Positions 32,185 to 41,425 are shown, numbered from the stretch's first letter. The stretch: DNA of 64,000 nt from Paenibacillus sp. FSL H8-0048 (GCF_038002825.1 NZ_JBBODF010000001.1:3968001-4032000); one strand, 5' to 3'. Program-made: numbers and translations. Notes: generated by a model from the sequence alone, not told the origin.

Positions 32185-32811
32185 TCACCCCACCTTTCCG
32201 AGCAGGTATACGACTGTGAAGATAAAGACCCACACCACATCAATGAAATGCCAATACATTGCCGACACGTAAATCTTCGGTGCGGTAACGACCGTCAAGC
32301 CTTTATGCAGCAATTGTCCGATCAGCACGGCGATCCACAGAATCCCGAACGCCACATGGGCACCATGGAACCCGACCAGCGTATAAAAGGCCGAGCTGAA
32401 CGCACTCGTCGTCATCCCGAATTCCTCATGTCTGACATAAACGCTGAACTCGTAGATCTCCAGGATCAGGAATGCAAGACCAAGCAGGACGGTTACCAGC
32501 AGCCAGTTCCGGAGCTGGGCCACATTCCCCCGGTGCATGGCCTGAATGGCGAACACACTGGTCAGACTGCTGACCAGGAGGAGCAGCGTCGCTGCCGCAA
32601 CCAGCGGCAGGTGGAACAGCTCAGCCGCCGAGGGTCCCTCATTCGTCTGATTGCGCAGCGCCAGGAAGGTAGCGAACAGGGTGCCGAAGAGCACCGCTTC
32701 CCCCCCGAGGAACAGCCAGAAGGCCAGCACTTTATTGCGTCCTTCCAGTGTCGCTTTCTCAGGTTCATGCGGGAGTGTACCGTCCGCTGCTTCAGCATGT
32801 GCCGTTGTCAT
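32185..32811 (-). CDS. ctaE: Cytochrome c oxidase subunit III (CtaE)
   Basis: 208 aa with five helices of the short subunit III type: KVLAFWLFLGGEAVLFGTLFATFLALRNQ, LPLVAAATLLLLVSSLTSVFAIQAMH, WLLVTVLLGLAFLILEIYEFSVYV, FYTLVGFHGAHVAFGILWIAVL and YWHFIDVVWVFIFTVVYLLG. The HGAHVxxG and WHFVDxVW-type signatures are clear. It is seven bases after the ctaD stop. Confidence 0.95.
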   Translation of the reverse strand: MTTAHAEAADGTLPHEPEKATLEGRNKVLAFWLFLGGEAVLFGTLFATFLALRNQTNEGPSAAELFHLPLVAAATLLLLVSSLTSVFAIQAMHRGNVAQLRNWLLVTVLLGLAFLILEIYEFSVYVRHEEFGMTTSAFSSAFYTLVGFHGAHVAFGILWIAVLIGQLLHKGLTVVTAPKIYVSAMYWHFIDVVWVFIFTVVYLLGKVG

Positions 32812-32817
32812 CTCTGC

Positions 32818-34734
32818 TCACCTTCCTTCCAGCTCTTCGGGTTCAATATGCCAGCCGTGATCATCGAACAGCGACCGCATCAGCATCGATCCGAAGGTAA
32901 TAAGCAGCCCCAGCGCCGTAACAATATAGTTATTGAACAGGAAACTCATGATGCTGCTGCTGAATTCATCACGGCTGAACATGAAGCCAAGGCCTGCAAT
33001 GAAGATACCGACGGACATGAGGAACGGCAGAATCGTGGCCGACGGCATATGAATCGGGCCAACCGGCTCCGCCGGGGTCATCCCCTTATGCCCGGCCATT
33101 TTCTCTTTCCAGAAAGCATCCAGGCCCCGCACCAGCGGCGTCTGCTTGAAGTTATATTCCGGCGGCGGCGAAGGGATCGTCCATTCCAGCGTCCGCCCGT
33201 CTTCCCACGGGTCATCCGGCGCATCCGCCGGCCGTCTGGAGGTCAAGAATACATTTACAAGGAAGATAATCATGCCCACTCCCATCAGGAACGCCCCCAC
33301 CGTACTGACCAGGTTGAGCGTGTCGAACTGCTGGTTCGGCAAATAGGTGAATACGCGCCGCTGCATCCCCATCAGTCCCAGGAAATGCTGCACGAAGAAC
33401 GTTAAGTGGAACCCGATAATGAAGGTCCAGAAGGTCCACTTGCCCAAGGATTCGCTGAGCATCCGTCCGAACATCTTCGGCCACCAGTAGTGCAGTCCGG
33501 CGAACAGACCGAGCACCAGACCTCCAACGATTACATAGTGGAAATGCGCCACCACGAAGTACGTATCATGGAACTGGAAGTCTGCCGGCGCGGAAGCCAG
33601 CATCACCCCGGTTACCCCGCCCATCGTGAAGGTGGGAATGAACCCGGCCGCGAACAGATTCGGAGTCGTGAACCGTACCTGTCCGCCCCACATGGTGAAC
33701 AGCCAGTTGAAGATCTTGATCCCGGTCGGGACGGCAATCAGCATGGTAGAGACAGAGAACAAGGCGTTCGCTACCGGACCGAGGCCGGTGGTGAACATAT
33801 GATGCGCCCAGACCATGAAGCCCAGGAAGGCGATCAGAATCGTCGCGAAGACCATGGAGCTGTACCCGAACAGCCGCTTGCGCGAGAAGGTCGGAATGAC
33901 CTCGGAGATGATCCCGAAGGCCGGGAGAATCAGAATGTATACTTCGGGATGGCCGAAGATCCAGAAGATATGCTGCCACAGCACGGGGTTCCCCCCTCCG
34001 GCAACATCGAAGAAGTTGGCGTCCAAAATCCGGTCGAAGGTAAGCAGGACAAGTCCTACGGTAACCGCAGGGAAGGCAAATAGGATAATAGCTGAGGTAA
34101 TAAAGGTGGCCCAGGCGAACATCGGCATCCGCATGAAGGACATCCCCGGTGCGCGCATCGTGATGATGGTAGCCAGGAAGTTAATCCCGCCAATCAGGGT
34201 GCCGAGACCGGCAATCTGCAGTCCTATCGTATAAAAGTCCACCCCATGCGAGGCGCTGTAGCCCTTACCCGATAGCGGGGTATAGGCCGTCCAGCCCGCA
34301 TCGGGCGCACCGCCCATGACCCAGCTGAGGTTAAGCAAGAGACCGCCGAACAGGAAGGTCCAGAAGCCCAGCGAGTTGAGAAAAGGAAAGGCAACATCGC
34401 GCGCGCCGATCTGCAGCGGAATCACCGCATTCATCAGCGCGAAAATAACCGGCATGACTCCCAGAAAGATCATGGTCGTGCCATGCATGGTAATCAGTTC
34501 GTTGAAGGTCTGGGCATCCAGGAAGGTATTCATCGGCTTGATCAGCTGAATACGGATCAGGATGGCCTCCAGACCTCCAATGCCGAAGAAGAGGCCGCCT
34601 GCCCATAGATACAGGATGGCTATTTTTTTGTGGTCGACGGTGGTAATCCAGTCCATCAGCCCGGTATGCCGCTTGGCGCTGTGGCCGGGCTGCAAGGGCT
34701 GGGAGGGCTGCAAGGATTGCGCTGCGTGAGCCAA
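32818..34734 (-). CDS. ctaD: Cytochrome c oxidase subunit I (CtaD, caa3)
   Basis: 638 aa haem-copper subunit I. Low-spin haem ligands ITMHGTTMIFL and HFHYVIVGG, CuB ligands GHPEVYILILP (with the cross-linked Tyr) and HHMFTTG are intact. Subunit I plus the C-terminal extension (about residues 510-638) is of the length known for Bacillus caa3 subunit I. The start is TTG at 34734 (AAGGGGG eight bases before); no ATG fits. It follows ctaC by 50 bases. It reduces O2 to water while pumping protons. Confidence 0.97.
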   Translation of the reverse strand: MAHAAQSLQPSQPLQPGHSAKRHTGLMDWITTVDHKKIAILYLWAGGLFFGIGGLEAILIRIQLIKPMNTFLDAQTFNELITMHGTTMIFLGVMPVIFALMNAVIPLQIGARDVAFPFLNSLGFWTFLFGGLLLNLSWVMGGAPDAGWTAYTPLSGKGYSASHGVDFYTIGLQIAGLGTLIGGINFLATIITMRAPGMSFMRMPMFAWATFITSAIILFAFPAVTVGLVLLTFDRILDANFFDVAGGGNPVLWQHIFWIFGHPEVYILILPAFGIISEVIPTFSRKRLFGYSSMVFATILIAFLGFMVWAHHMFTTGLGPVANALFSVSTMLIAVPTGIKIFNWLFTMWGGQVRFTTPNLFAAGFIPTFTMGGVTGVMLASAPADFQFHDTYFVVAHFHYVIVGGLVLGLFAGLHYWWPKMFGRMLSESLGKWTFWTFIIGFHLTFFVQHFLGLMGMQRRVFTYLPNQQFDTLNLVSTVGAFLMGVGMIIFLVNVFLTSRRPADAPDDPWEDGRTLEWTIPSPPPEYNFKQTPLVRGLDAFWKEKMAGHKGMTPAEPVGPIHMPSATILPFLMSVGIFIAGLGFMFSRDEFSSSIMSFLFNNYIVTALGLLITFGSMLMRSLFDDHGWHIEPEELEGR

Positions 34735-34784
34735 AGAACGTACCCCCTTATCAAATATGCTGCTTCCGCTTCAGTCATTGGCCC

Positions 34785-35834
34785 CTAGTCCAGCGTATAA
34801 CCGGCCAGAAATTCGGCAATGCCGTCGATCTCTTCATCACTTAAGCCCCTATCCTTCGGATTCGGCATCTTGTTGCCGGGCTTCACGCTCTGCGGATCAT
34901 GCAGCCAAGTCTTCAGATTCTCCAGGACCGGTGCTCCGTCTTCGCGGGTGTCATCATTAAGCAAAATCCCGGCAACGGATTCACGGGAACCAATTCCGGT
35001 CAGGCTGGGAGCGACCGGTGATGCAGGCATGCTGCCAATCGCATGGCAGCTAAGGCACTGGGACTTGAACTTCTCAGCCAGTACCGGGTCTTCCGGCATC
35101 ACCGACTCCGGTGCCTTCATCGAAGCGATCCACTTCTCGAAGGCATCACCGCTGACAGCCTTCACCTTGAACTCCATGAACCCGTGGGAGGGTCCGCACA
35201 GCTCTGCACATTTCCCCCGGTAAACGCCTTCATTCGGGGCACTGAAGCTGAAGCGGTTCACCGTGCCGTCGGGATTGGTGTCCATTTTCCCGGCCAGCGA
35301 GGGTACCCAGAAGGAATGCAGCACATCCTTCGTGCTCAGCTCGAAGGCAATATGCTTGCCTGTAGGAATAATCAGATCCTGCGCAGTCGTTATTCCGTAA
35401 TCCTTATATTCGAATTCCCACCAGTACTGGTGGCCGGTCACCTTGACCTTGATGGCGTCCTTGTCATCCGAATGATCATTGCCGGCAGCGAACACCACCT
35501 TCACCGTGGGAATCGCCAGCACAATGACGAGAATAAGCGGGATGACCGTCCATAGCACCTCCAGCTTGAAGCTGCCCTCCACCTGCTCCGGGATCTCATC
35601 CTGATCTTTCTTCCGGCGGAAGCGAATCCATACATAAGCCGCAATCGAGAAGACGATCAGCAGCACCACAATCATGATCGTGATTGACAGCTTCATCAGT
35701 CCGTAAGAGCTTTCCGCTACGGGTCCCTGCGGTCTGAGTACCGACAAGTCCTCCCGCCCGCATCCGGCCAGAAGGAGTCCAAGTGCTGCGGTCATGGGAA
35801 GAAGCCGCTTACCAGCCTGCCACGTTTTCATCAT
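34785..35834 (-). CDS. ctaC: Cytochrome c oxidase subunit II with fused cytochrome c (CtaC)
   Basis: About 349 aa. Lipoprotein signal (lipobox LLLAGC), two membrane helices (LSITIMIVVLLIVFSIAAYVWI, VLWTVIPLILVIVLAIPTVKVV), the CuA domain with HSFWVPSLAGKMDTNP and CAELCGPSHGFM (Cys, Glu, Cys, His, Met ligands), and a C-terminal haem c domain with CLSCHAIG and Met in GNKMPNP. This fusion marks a caa3 oxidase. Frame opens at 35885, but GGGG seven bases before ATG 35834 sets the start. It is the first gene of the cta operon; its promoter must lie in 35835-36105. Confidence 0.95.
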   Translation of the reverse strand: MMKTWQAGKRLLPMTAALGLLLAGCGREDLSVLRPQGPVAESSYGLMKLSITIMIVVLLIVFSIAAYVWIRFRRKKDQDEIPEQVEGSFKLEVLWTVIPLILVIVLAIPTVKVVFAAGNDHSDDKDAIKVKVTGHQYWWEFEYKDYGITTAQDLIIPTGKHIAFELSTKDVLHSFWVPSLAGKMDTNPDGTVNRFSFSAPNEGVYRGKCAELCGPSHGFMEFKVKAVSGDAFEKWIASMKAPESVMPEDPVLAEKFKSQCLSCHAIGSMPASPVAPSLTGIGSRESVAGILLNDDTREDGAPVLENLKTWLHDPQSVKPGNKMPNPKDRGLSDEEIDGIAEFLAGYTLD

Positions 35835-36105
35835 TGATCTACCCCGCTTTTCCCGAATTCGTAGAATAGAGTATTTTCCTGTCAATTATAACAATCACTA
35901 TTAATATAAGTTCGGTCTACGGTTTTGTCAATCGTTCACAACAAATTCACAAAATCATTTTGAAGTCGCGGAAAGCTTGTCAACACTGATTTTATAAGCG
36001 CTTTCATTTTTGCCGAAAAACTGTTAAACTACTTTTGAAGCGTATTCATATGTATTTGTGTCTAAACATTCATTTGACATACGAAGATAATCTGAAATGG
36101 GCATA

Positions 36106-36152
36106 CAAAAAAAACCGATTCCAGAAGCAGTAGGCTGCCCGGGCACGGTTTA
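36106..36152 (-). terminator. Terminator of the 62-aa protein gene
   Basis: On the minus strand AAACCG...CGGTTT with an inner GC-rich part, followed by T8, 90 bases beyond the stop of the gene at 36243. The rest of 35886-36242 shows only AT-rich promoter-like sequence for ctaC. Confidence 0.65.
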
Positions 36153-36242
36153 TGAGAATCCTCATGGATGTTATCGCTTGAATGTAGCTTACATATATAG
36201 TTGTAGGTATCACACAGCACGAAACAGAATCTGCCCGCTTCT

Positions 36243-36431
36243 TCAGGAGACGGAAGAATTCATTCTAACCAGTTCATGCTCCACAACCATGGTCAGCTCT
36301 TCTTCATAGCCTCCCGTGATCCGATACTTCCGGACGTACTCTTTCACAAATTTCTTGGGATCTTTGGGCCGGAAAATACGTGTCATTTCCCGTAGACTTT
36401 CCTTGACTTCGTTATGACCTTTACTTGCCAT
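36243..36431 (-). CDS. Small conserved-looking protein, 62 aa
   Basis: Not recognised. A soluble, charged helix-rich protein (ASKGHNEVKESLREMTRIF, PKDPKKFVKEYVRKYR) ending in a beta/acidic tail. GGGAGGGAACTGATC precedes ATG 36431, so translation is likely. A longer frame upstream (to 36485) has no good site. A terminator follows. About 470 bases of leader (36432-36909) lie before it, part of which may be transcribed with it. Confidence 0.6.
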   Translation of the reverse strand: MASKGHNEVKESLREMTRIFRPKDPKKFVKEYVRKYRITGGYEEELTMVVEHELVRMNSSVS

Positions 36432-36548
36432 GATCAGTTCCCTCCCAAAACATTGAAAATGAATGCTCCGTTGTAGAGAATGCATGATGAAAAGTTCGCC
36501 GTAACCTTGAAATGCAAGTTAAGAACCATTACACATACGCGGCTTGCA

Positions 36549-36683
36549 TTACCCGTTCAGACTACCATTCCAGTAACTTGGAATTCCGCCTTGCCGGTGA
36601 AGCAGGTTCGTCGTGATTTGGGCTGAGAGTAAGGATGTCCCACTGCAAAGACACCTTGACACTTTAATTACCCGAAGAGCCAC
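36549..36683 (-). CDS. Possible short peptide in a long leader (low confidence)
   Basis: A 44-codon frame starting GTG at 36683 with AAAGGAG 11 bases before it, on the minus strand upstream of the 62-aa gene. The preceding CCCGAAAGGAG...CTCTTCGGG can form a hairpin that would hide this ribosome site. A TACAAT hexamer lies at about 36716-36721. The peptide has no recognisable family and could be a leader peptide or chance. Confidence 0.25.
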   Translation of the reverse strand: MALRVIKVSRCLCSGTSLLSAQITTNLLHRQGGIPSYWNGSLNG

Positions 36684-36909
36684 TTGCTGAATCACTCCTT
36701 TCGGGCCTTATCGTTATATTGTATCATATTCCAGATGAACTTCCACCTTTCCATGTAAAAATGCAAATGGAAATTTTTTATAGTATATGCTTGCCCTCCC
36801 GTTTCGGAACCTGGCAATAGTATGCCCCCTACCCCCAGAAATTATTGGACAGCAGCCCCGCACAGCTCATACTTTTCCTGGACACCTCATAGGCTTGTAG
36901 GGAAGGAGA

Positions 36910-37257
36910 GTGAGCCCTTTGTCGCCTTTCAGATCTTCCACCGGACTGCCCGATAACCTTGCCGCCGCCTTGTGTTATTTCTTCCCGTTCATCGGGGCCA
37001 TTATTTTCCTCGCGCTGGAGAAGCGCAGCCGCTTCGTCCTGTTCCACTCGCTTCAATCCCTGATTGCCTTCGGAGCCCTTATGATCGCCCATGTACTCAG
37101 CGGTTTCATTCCGCTTCTCGGGGATCTGGCGGGCGCCCTGATCTCCCTCTGCAGCTTCGCCGTCTGGCTCCTGATGATCTACCATGCCCTGGGCAGCAGA
37201 TGGTTCAAGCTCCCCTGGGTGGGGGAAATCGCCGAGAGCCAGCTGCGGCAGCTGTAG
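36910..37257 (+). CDS. DUF4870-type membrane protein
   Basis: 115 aa with three membrane segments (LAAALCYFFPFIGAIIFLAL, LFHSLQSLIAFGALMIAHVLSGFIPLLG, ALISLCSFAVWLLMIYHAL) and the family's VLFHSLQSL / RFVLFH and C-terminal W-F-K-LPWVGE pattern. DUF4870 proteins are small inner membrane proteins of unknown role. The start may be GTG 36910 or TTG 36919; AAGGAG is better spaced from the latter. It is monocistronic. A stem-loop (37279-37312) follows. Confidence 0.7.
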   Translation: MSPLSPFRSSTGLPDNLAAALCYFFPFIGAIIFLALEKRSRFVLFHSLQSLIAFGALMIAHVLSGFIPLLGDLAGALISLCSFAVWLLMIYHALGSRWFKLPWVGEIAESQLRQL

Positions 37258-37278
37258 CTCCGTAATGCACAAGTGAAA

Positions 37279-37312
37279 ACGGTACCGTCCTTTTAAAGGA
37301 CGGCACCGTTCG
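37279..37312. terminator. Stem-loop downstream of the DUF4870 gene
   Basis: CCGTCCTTT and AAAGGACGG form a 9-bp stem, extended by CGGT/ACCG with a one-base bulge. It has no clear T run, so its role as a terminator is not sure. Confidence 0.5.
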
Positions 37313-37443
37313 GCGAGAAATAGAAGGATAAGTTATCGTGTGAAACCTATAATTTCTTGTATTTCAAAATAGTTTCCCTTTTGCCTGCCCGCTCCTTACA
37401 ATGGGATAAGACATTCAGGAATCTACAGGCTGGGGGAAGCATC

Positions 37444-38397
37444 ATGTATTTGTTTATCATCAATTCCCGCTCCGGCGGCGGAGCGGGCCTGCGGACTTGG
37501 CACACCGTACAAGCCTTGCTTGCGGCGCGGGCTGTTCCGTATGAAGCGCTGTTCACCCAGAGCGCTGACAGCGCAGAGAGCCAGATGCTTCACGCACTGG
37601 CCCGCCGCGACGACTGGCGCGCCGCCATTGTTGTCGGCGGCGACGGCACGATCTACAGTGTGCTGGGCGCACTGCGGCGCAGGGGTGTCCCGCTGGGCGT
37701 CATCCCGGCGGGTTCGGGCAATGACACCGCGCGCGGCTTCAGCATCCCGCTCGCGCCCGGGGCAGCGCTGGATTACGCGCTGCAAGAGCGCTGCCTCGAA
37801 GCCGATCTGCTTCACGCGGCAGGTGGTCTAACCCTGACCGCGGTGGCCAGCGGCTTCGACGCGCAGGTAGCCGTCAATGTGAACGGCAGCCGCTACAAGC
37901 GGCTGTGTAACGCCATTGGCGCCGGGCGCCTAGCCTATATCATCGGCGTGCTGCATACGCTGATGACCTTCAAGCCCTGCCGCGTCAGCGTGACCTGCGA
38001 CGGCAAGGAGCAGGCCTTCGATCAGGCGTGGCTGGTCTCGGTCTGCAACCTGCCGAGCTACGGCGGCGGGCTGCTGATCTGCCCGCAGGCGGAATCAGGC
38101 GACGGCCTGCTTGACGTCTGCGTCGTGCACGGGGTCAGCCGCGGGCAATTGCTGCGGCTGTTCCCGACGGTGGTGAAGGGCAGGCATACGAAGCTGCCCT
38201 ATGTCACGATGCTGCGCGGACGCAGCGTAGCCGTGCACTTCGCGCAGCCGCGCCACGCCATCGGCGACGGCGAAGCGCTGGGCACGGCGCCGCTGGCCGT
38301 GGCTTGCGAGCCGGGCGCGCTGCGCGTGCTCTCGCCGCTGGCAGCAGCCGGGGCGCTGGGCGAAGCCGGGCCCGGGTCCTGTCACGCCAGCATCTAA
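37444..38397 (+). CDS. Diacylglycerol/sphingosine-type lipid kinase (DagK/YegS family)
   Basis: About 317 aa. The catalytic-domain motif VVGGDGTIYSVLGAL, followed by PAGSGNDTARGF, is the DAGK signature; the N-terminal INSRSGGGAG loop is also typical. Firmicute relatives phosphorylate diacylglycerol for phospholipid and LTA turnover. GGGGGAA is 5 bases before ATG 37444. The gene is strongly GC-rich (Ala/Gly), more so than its neighbours, which creates long open frames in other phases. It is alone between two spacers. Confidence 0.88.
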   Translation: MYLFIINSRSGGGAGLRTWHTVQALLAARAVPYEALFTQSADSAESQMLHALARRDDWRAAIVVGGDGTIYSVLGALRRRGVPLGVIPAGSGNDTARGFSIPLAPGAALDYALQERCLEADLLHAAGGLTLTAVASGFDAQVAVNVNGSRYKRLCNAIGAGRLAYIIGVLHTLMTFKPCRVSVTCDGKEQAFDQAWLVSVCNLPSYGGGLLICPQAESGDGLLDVCVVHGVSRGQLLRLFPTVVKGRHTKLPYVTMLRGRSVAVHFAQPRHAIGDGEALGTAPLAVACEPGALRVLSPLAAAGALGEAGPGSCHASI

Positions 38398-38436
38398 GAC
38401 GGGTGTGGCGGGGCTGGGCATATATGCGGCTCCGCG

Positions 38437-38611
38437 TAACGGACTGAGGCGCTCTTATTCCCGATGAAAGTCATAAATCAGACAAGTAACGACGGACCTT
38501 ATTCTCTGAAATACTGCTTTACATATCGTTTTGAGCTACCTTAAGGTCTCCTCGGTCCGTCAAGACACCAAAAGTGGTGTTTTCCAAGGGATAGAGTCTC
38601 TCAGGTCCGTT
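38437..38611. repeat. Nested foldback spacer of the CGGACTGAG type
   Basis: An outer arm TAACGGACTGAG...CTCTTATTCCC (38437-) is the approximate reverse complement of 38586-38611. An inner pair, GACGGACC (38491-) with GGTCCGTC (38554-), lies inside. The arm resembles the 14.27 kb foldback (CGGACTGAGAGGCGCTTAATT). No gene is seen in 38398-38729. Confidence 0.65.
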
Positions 38612-38661
38612 AGAAGCAGATGGCTATGCCTAATGAAGAAGTTGGAATGATATTTCTCCCA

Positions 38662-38708
38662 ACACAAAGAGCAGGCCCCGGGTATTCCCCTGGTCCTGCT
38701 CTTTGTTA
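38662..38708. terminator. Stem-loop between lipid kinase and 38730 gene
   Basis: ACAAAGAGCAGG pairs with CCTGCTCTTTGT over a 20-base loop; it lies 22 bases past the stop of the minus-strand gene at 38730, and could end transcripts of both strands. Confidence 0.65.
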
Positions 38709-38729
38709 TCTGGAACCCCGCTGCTCCGG

Positions 38730-39035
38730 TTACAGCCCTGTTGGCTTCTGGGGTAGCAGGTTGCCGACAATCGACTTCAGCTCACCCTCCGGCTTGCTGT
38801 TTTTCTTCCCGTTGTCAAAGCTGGTAATGCGGATCTCGGAATAACTTTCTCCCGGAGCCACGGGCTTGAAAATCCATTTCTCCCGATTATCCAGCCGGAC
38901 GTTGAACTTCATGTCCTTGAACATCTCCACCAGCTCCCGTTCTCCCGGGGTCTTGCCCTCTTCCAGGAACAGCAGTCCGCGCAGCGGCTTGACGCCATCT
39001 GCATGCTGCACTTCAAAATGTACAATACACTCCAT
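38730..39035 (-). CDS. Hypothetical protein, 101 aa
   Basis: Not recognised. Beta-rich small protein: MECIVHFEVQHADGVKPLRGLLFLEEGK, ELVEMFKDMKFNVRLDNREKWIFKP and SYSEIRITSFDNG. It has no signal or membrane segment. GGGAGG is 8 bases before ATG 39035; an in-frame GTG at 39044 is less likely. The gene is 49 bases after the TrmB gene on the same strand and may belong to its transcript. Confidence 0.6.
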   Translation of the reverse strand: MECIVHFEVQHADGVKPLRGLLFLEEGKTPGERELVEMFKDMKFNVRLDNREKWIFKPVAPGESYSEIRITSFDNGKKNSKPEGELKSIVGNLLPQKPTGL

Positions 39036-39084
39036 GCTTGTCACCTCCCTTGCTTAGTGAACTTGGGCACTTACTACCCAAGCC

Positions 39085-39903
39085 CTATTCCTCCGGCTCT
39101 TCCCCGGATTCCTCCTGATCATGCAGCACATATTTGCTGTAAATCCGGCTGTAGCGCTCCCCGTAGCGGCGCTGCAGTTCAGGGCCCATATCTTCCTCAA
39201 GCTCGAACAGTACCAATTCCTGTGTAAAAGATTTGAGCAACAGCTCCACCAGCACCGGATGCTCGGTAATCACGGCCTGGGCGCTCCCGTCCTCATAACG
39301 CATACCGAGCATGCACCAGCTCCGGTCCACGACGAAGGAGAACTTACGGCCTCCGCTGCGCTGCGGCTTGCCCGGCAGGGGCGGCCATACCGGATAAGGT
39401 GCCGGTACAGCATCGCCGCCGTCAAAAGCCCACAAGAGCTTCACTCCGCGCTTCTCCGCCTGCTCAAGCTCACTGCGCAGCAGCGAGGCTTCCTCCCGCC
39501 ACACATCCACCACAATCTCCTGAGCGGCAAGATTCAGCTGGCGGACCAGCTCTCCAATGACATTCCGGTCACCCTCCACGTTGTAGAAAGAGGGGCTGAC
39601 AGGACCCCCGCGCGGCATTTCACTCTCCATATAGGCAAGCGAGGCCTGCACCCGGCCGGATATCATCGTGGCCAGCTCTTCCGGGTCCAGCACACTGTAG
39701 CGTGCCGGCTCCCCTTCTCCGCAGCGCACGTAGCCTTGCTGAGTCAGGCGCTGAAGCGCCGCGTATACGTTCGATCTTGATACTCCTAGCTGCTTTGCCA
39801 CTTCATAGCCCGAAGCCTGGCCCTTGGTGGCCAGCTCAACCATAATTTTGGATTCCATCTCTGTGAAACCCAAATTGCGCAGATGCAGCAGCAACTGTTC
39901 CAT
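39085..39903 (-). CDS. TrmB-family transcriptional regulator
   Basis: 272 aa: N-terminal TrmB winged helix (LRNLGFTEMESKIMVELATKGQASGYEVAKQLGVSRSNVYAALQRLTQQGYVRCGEGEPARYSVLDPEELATMI) and a C-terminal effector/PLD-like domain (VDVWREEASLLRSELEQAEKRGVKLLWAF). Such proteins sense sugars or lipids, but no effector site can be read here. AGGGGG is before the ATG. It faces away from the zinc-ribbon gene upstream by only 36 bases on the same strand. Confidence 0.88.
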   Translation of the reverse strand: MEQLLLHLRNLGFTEMESKIMVELATKGQASGYEVAKQLGVSRSNVYAALQRLTQQGYVRCGEGEPARYSVLDPEELATMISGRVQASLAYMESEMPRGGPVSPSFYNVEGDRNVIGELVRQLNLAAQEIVVDVWREEASLLRSELEQAEKRGVKLLWAFDGGDAVPAPYPVWPPLPGKPQRSGGRKFSFVVDRSWCMLGMRYEDGSAQAVITEHPVLVELLLKSFTQELVLFELEEDMGPELQRRYGERYSRIYSKYVLHDQEESGEEPEE

Positions 39904-39939
39904 CTATGTTGTCCCCCTAAGCTGTCAGTACTACACTGT

Positions 39940-40770
39940 CTATATTTGTTCCGAGCCGCAGCGCGGGCACCACATGGAGCCCTTCGGCAAGTCGGCGCGG
40001 CAGATCTGACAATTCACGACCTCCCGTGTATCCGCATCTCCGGCTACGCGTTCTTCGGCTGGCTCACTTGCTTTCCAGTCCCTGATCCGGCGGTCCAGCT
40101 CCAGTTGCCGCTCCCGTTCCCGTTCCAGTTCATCTGCCTCCCGGCGGCTCCGGTCAGAACCTGCAGCTATCCGGTCCGCCTCCCCCAGCTCTGCCTCTTC
40201 CTCCAGTTCGGGCAGTACCTCTGCATACTGCACACGCGCTTCGGGTCTTCTCGCCAGCTCCCGTTCCGCTTCGGTCAGCTCTTCCTCGCCGTAGTACTGG
40301 TCTTCCTCGTCTTCATGCTCCAGCACCGTATGTACGGTAACCGCAGACGGCGCTGCGGCAGCAGCAGCCGCCGAAGACGGTTCTTTACGCAGTGAAATTC
40401 CCTTATCTTCCGGCTTGCGTGGTTCCAGCTTACGTCCGCAATGCGGACAGAAATTGGCATCCAGCCCTACGATCTGACCGCAGGCACACAAGCGTTCATT
40501 TCTCAGTTCGGCAATTCTAGAGCGTACGTCCTCGATCTGCTCCTGCAGCTTGTTACAGCCCCGCGCAAGCTCGATCATCTGGCCTTCAGCCACCGACATA
40601 TCCCTTGAACGATATCCCTCGTAGAACAGCTTCCCCATTTTGAGAAATTCAACTTGCATCTCATGCTCAATATCTGAAATCTGCCCATTCAGCTTGCTCA
40701 CTTCCACCGAGCTTTGCGCTTTTTCACTCACCCGGCTGGCACCGTCTTTAATGCGTTGCAGTAAATTCAT
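39940..40770 (-). CDS. Coiled-coil protein with two zinc ribbons
   Basis: 276 aa. The first 80 residues form a coiled coil (RIKDGASRVSEKAQSSVEVSKLNGQISDIEHEMQ). A zinc ribbon (CACGQIVGLDANFCPHCGRKL) is followed by an acidic, low-complexity part with Arg/Glu runs, and a second ribbon ends the protein (NCQICRADLPKGSMWCPRCGSEQI). Zn ribbons may bind a partner or nucleic acid; the function is not known. Frame opens at 40899, but AAGGAGG seven bases before ATG 40770 sets the start. It is likely co-transcribed with TrmB. Confidence 0.8.
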   Translation of the reverse strand: MNLLQRIKDGASRVSEKAQSSVEVSKLNGQISDIEHEMQVEFLKMGKLFYEGYRSRDMSVAEGQMIELARGCNKLQEQIEDVRSRIAELRNERLCACGQIVGLDANFCPHCGRKLEPRKPEDKGISLRKEPSSAAAAAAAPSAVTVHTVLEHEDEEDQYYGEEELTEAERELARRPEARVQYAEVLPELEEEAELGEADRIAAGSDRSRREADELERERERQLELDRRIRDWKASEPAEERVAGDADTREVVNCQICRADLPKGSMWCPRCGSEQI

Positions 40771-41047
40771 TGTAGTTCCTCCTTCTCCAGAGTGAGAATA
40801 GGCTGATTCGCAGCCGCGTATATCCTTCCATTCCGATTGCCGCTCCATGCAGCAGCGGAAACGTGATTCTATCATACCAAAAGTCCACGGCAGATTCATT
40901 ATTTGTCGTCATGTGGTAAATACCAAGTAGAGCGGCTAGCGTTCTTATTGGAATGAGTATGCTGCGGAAGAAGCAATCATACATCTTGCCTTCTGCTGCC
41001 CCTTCGTTCCTGCGTACCCGTACATTATCAAAATGATGGAGGGATAA

Positions 41048-41425
41048 ATGGTGCCTAACGATAACCTTAACCGATATTTCGTCTCTGTGAATCACGGTCT
41101 GATTCAGGAAGAGAGGGGCGAATCCAGTGACTACGAGGTTCTGCTGTCCAGTGACGGGCTGACCGTGCTTCAGGAGCTCCTGGCCGATCTGGCCAGCGGG
41201 GATGAATACACCTTCCGGCGTGCTCTGGTTCCCTACAAGTCAGCCGATCATGATGATGCCGCAGAGCAGTTCGATGACGCCACCATCCGCCTGTTCCAGT
41301 ATCTGCACGACCACGGCACGGACGAGACCCGCCTTCAGATCGAAGGATTGAACATCCTGCAGAAGCTGGAGAATACGGGCTACCAGGATGAAGGTTACGG
41401 CACAGGCTCTCCCACCAACAAATAA
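41048..41425 (+). CDS. Hypothetical protein, 125 aa
   Basis: Not recognised. Acidic protein (many Asp/Glu) with an N-terminal YFVSVNHGLIQEERGE stretch and helices VLQELLADLASGDEYTFRRAL and ATIRLFQYLHDHGTDETRLQIEGLNILQKL. GGAGGG precedes the ATG. It is soluble and alone. The 220 bases between it and the alarmone synthetase hold no gene. Confidence 0.6.
   Translation: MVPNDNLNRYFVSVNHGLIQEERGESSDYEVLLSSDGLTVLQELLADLASGDEYTFRRALVPYKSADHDDAAEQFDDATIRLFQYLHDHGTDETRLQIEGLNILQKLENTGYQDEGYGTGSPTNK

Noticed and set aside
31897..33405. Long plus-strand frame of 502 codons
   Set aside because: It is antisense to the ctaF-ctaE-ctaD genes, which have clear conserved motifs; the frame is a by-product of codon bias.
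36549..36760. TPP, cobalamin or T-box riboswitch
   Set aside because: A CTGAGAG-like piece was noticed, but the other conserved blocks of these classes are missing on both strands.
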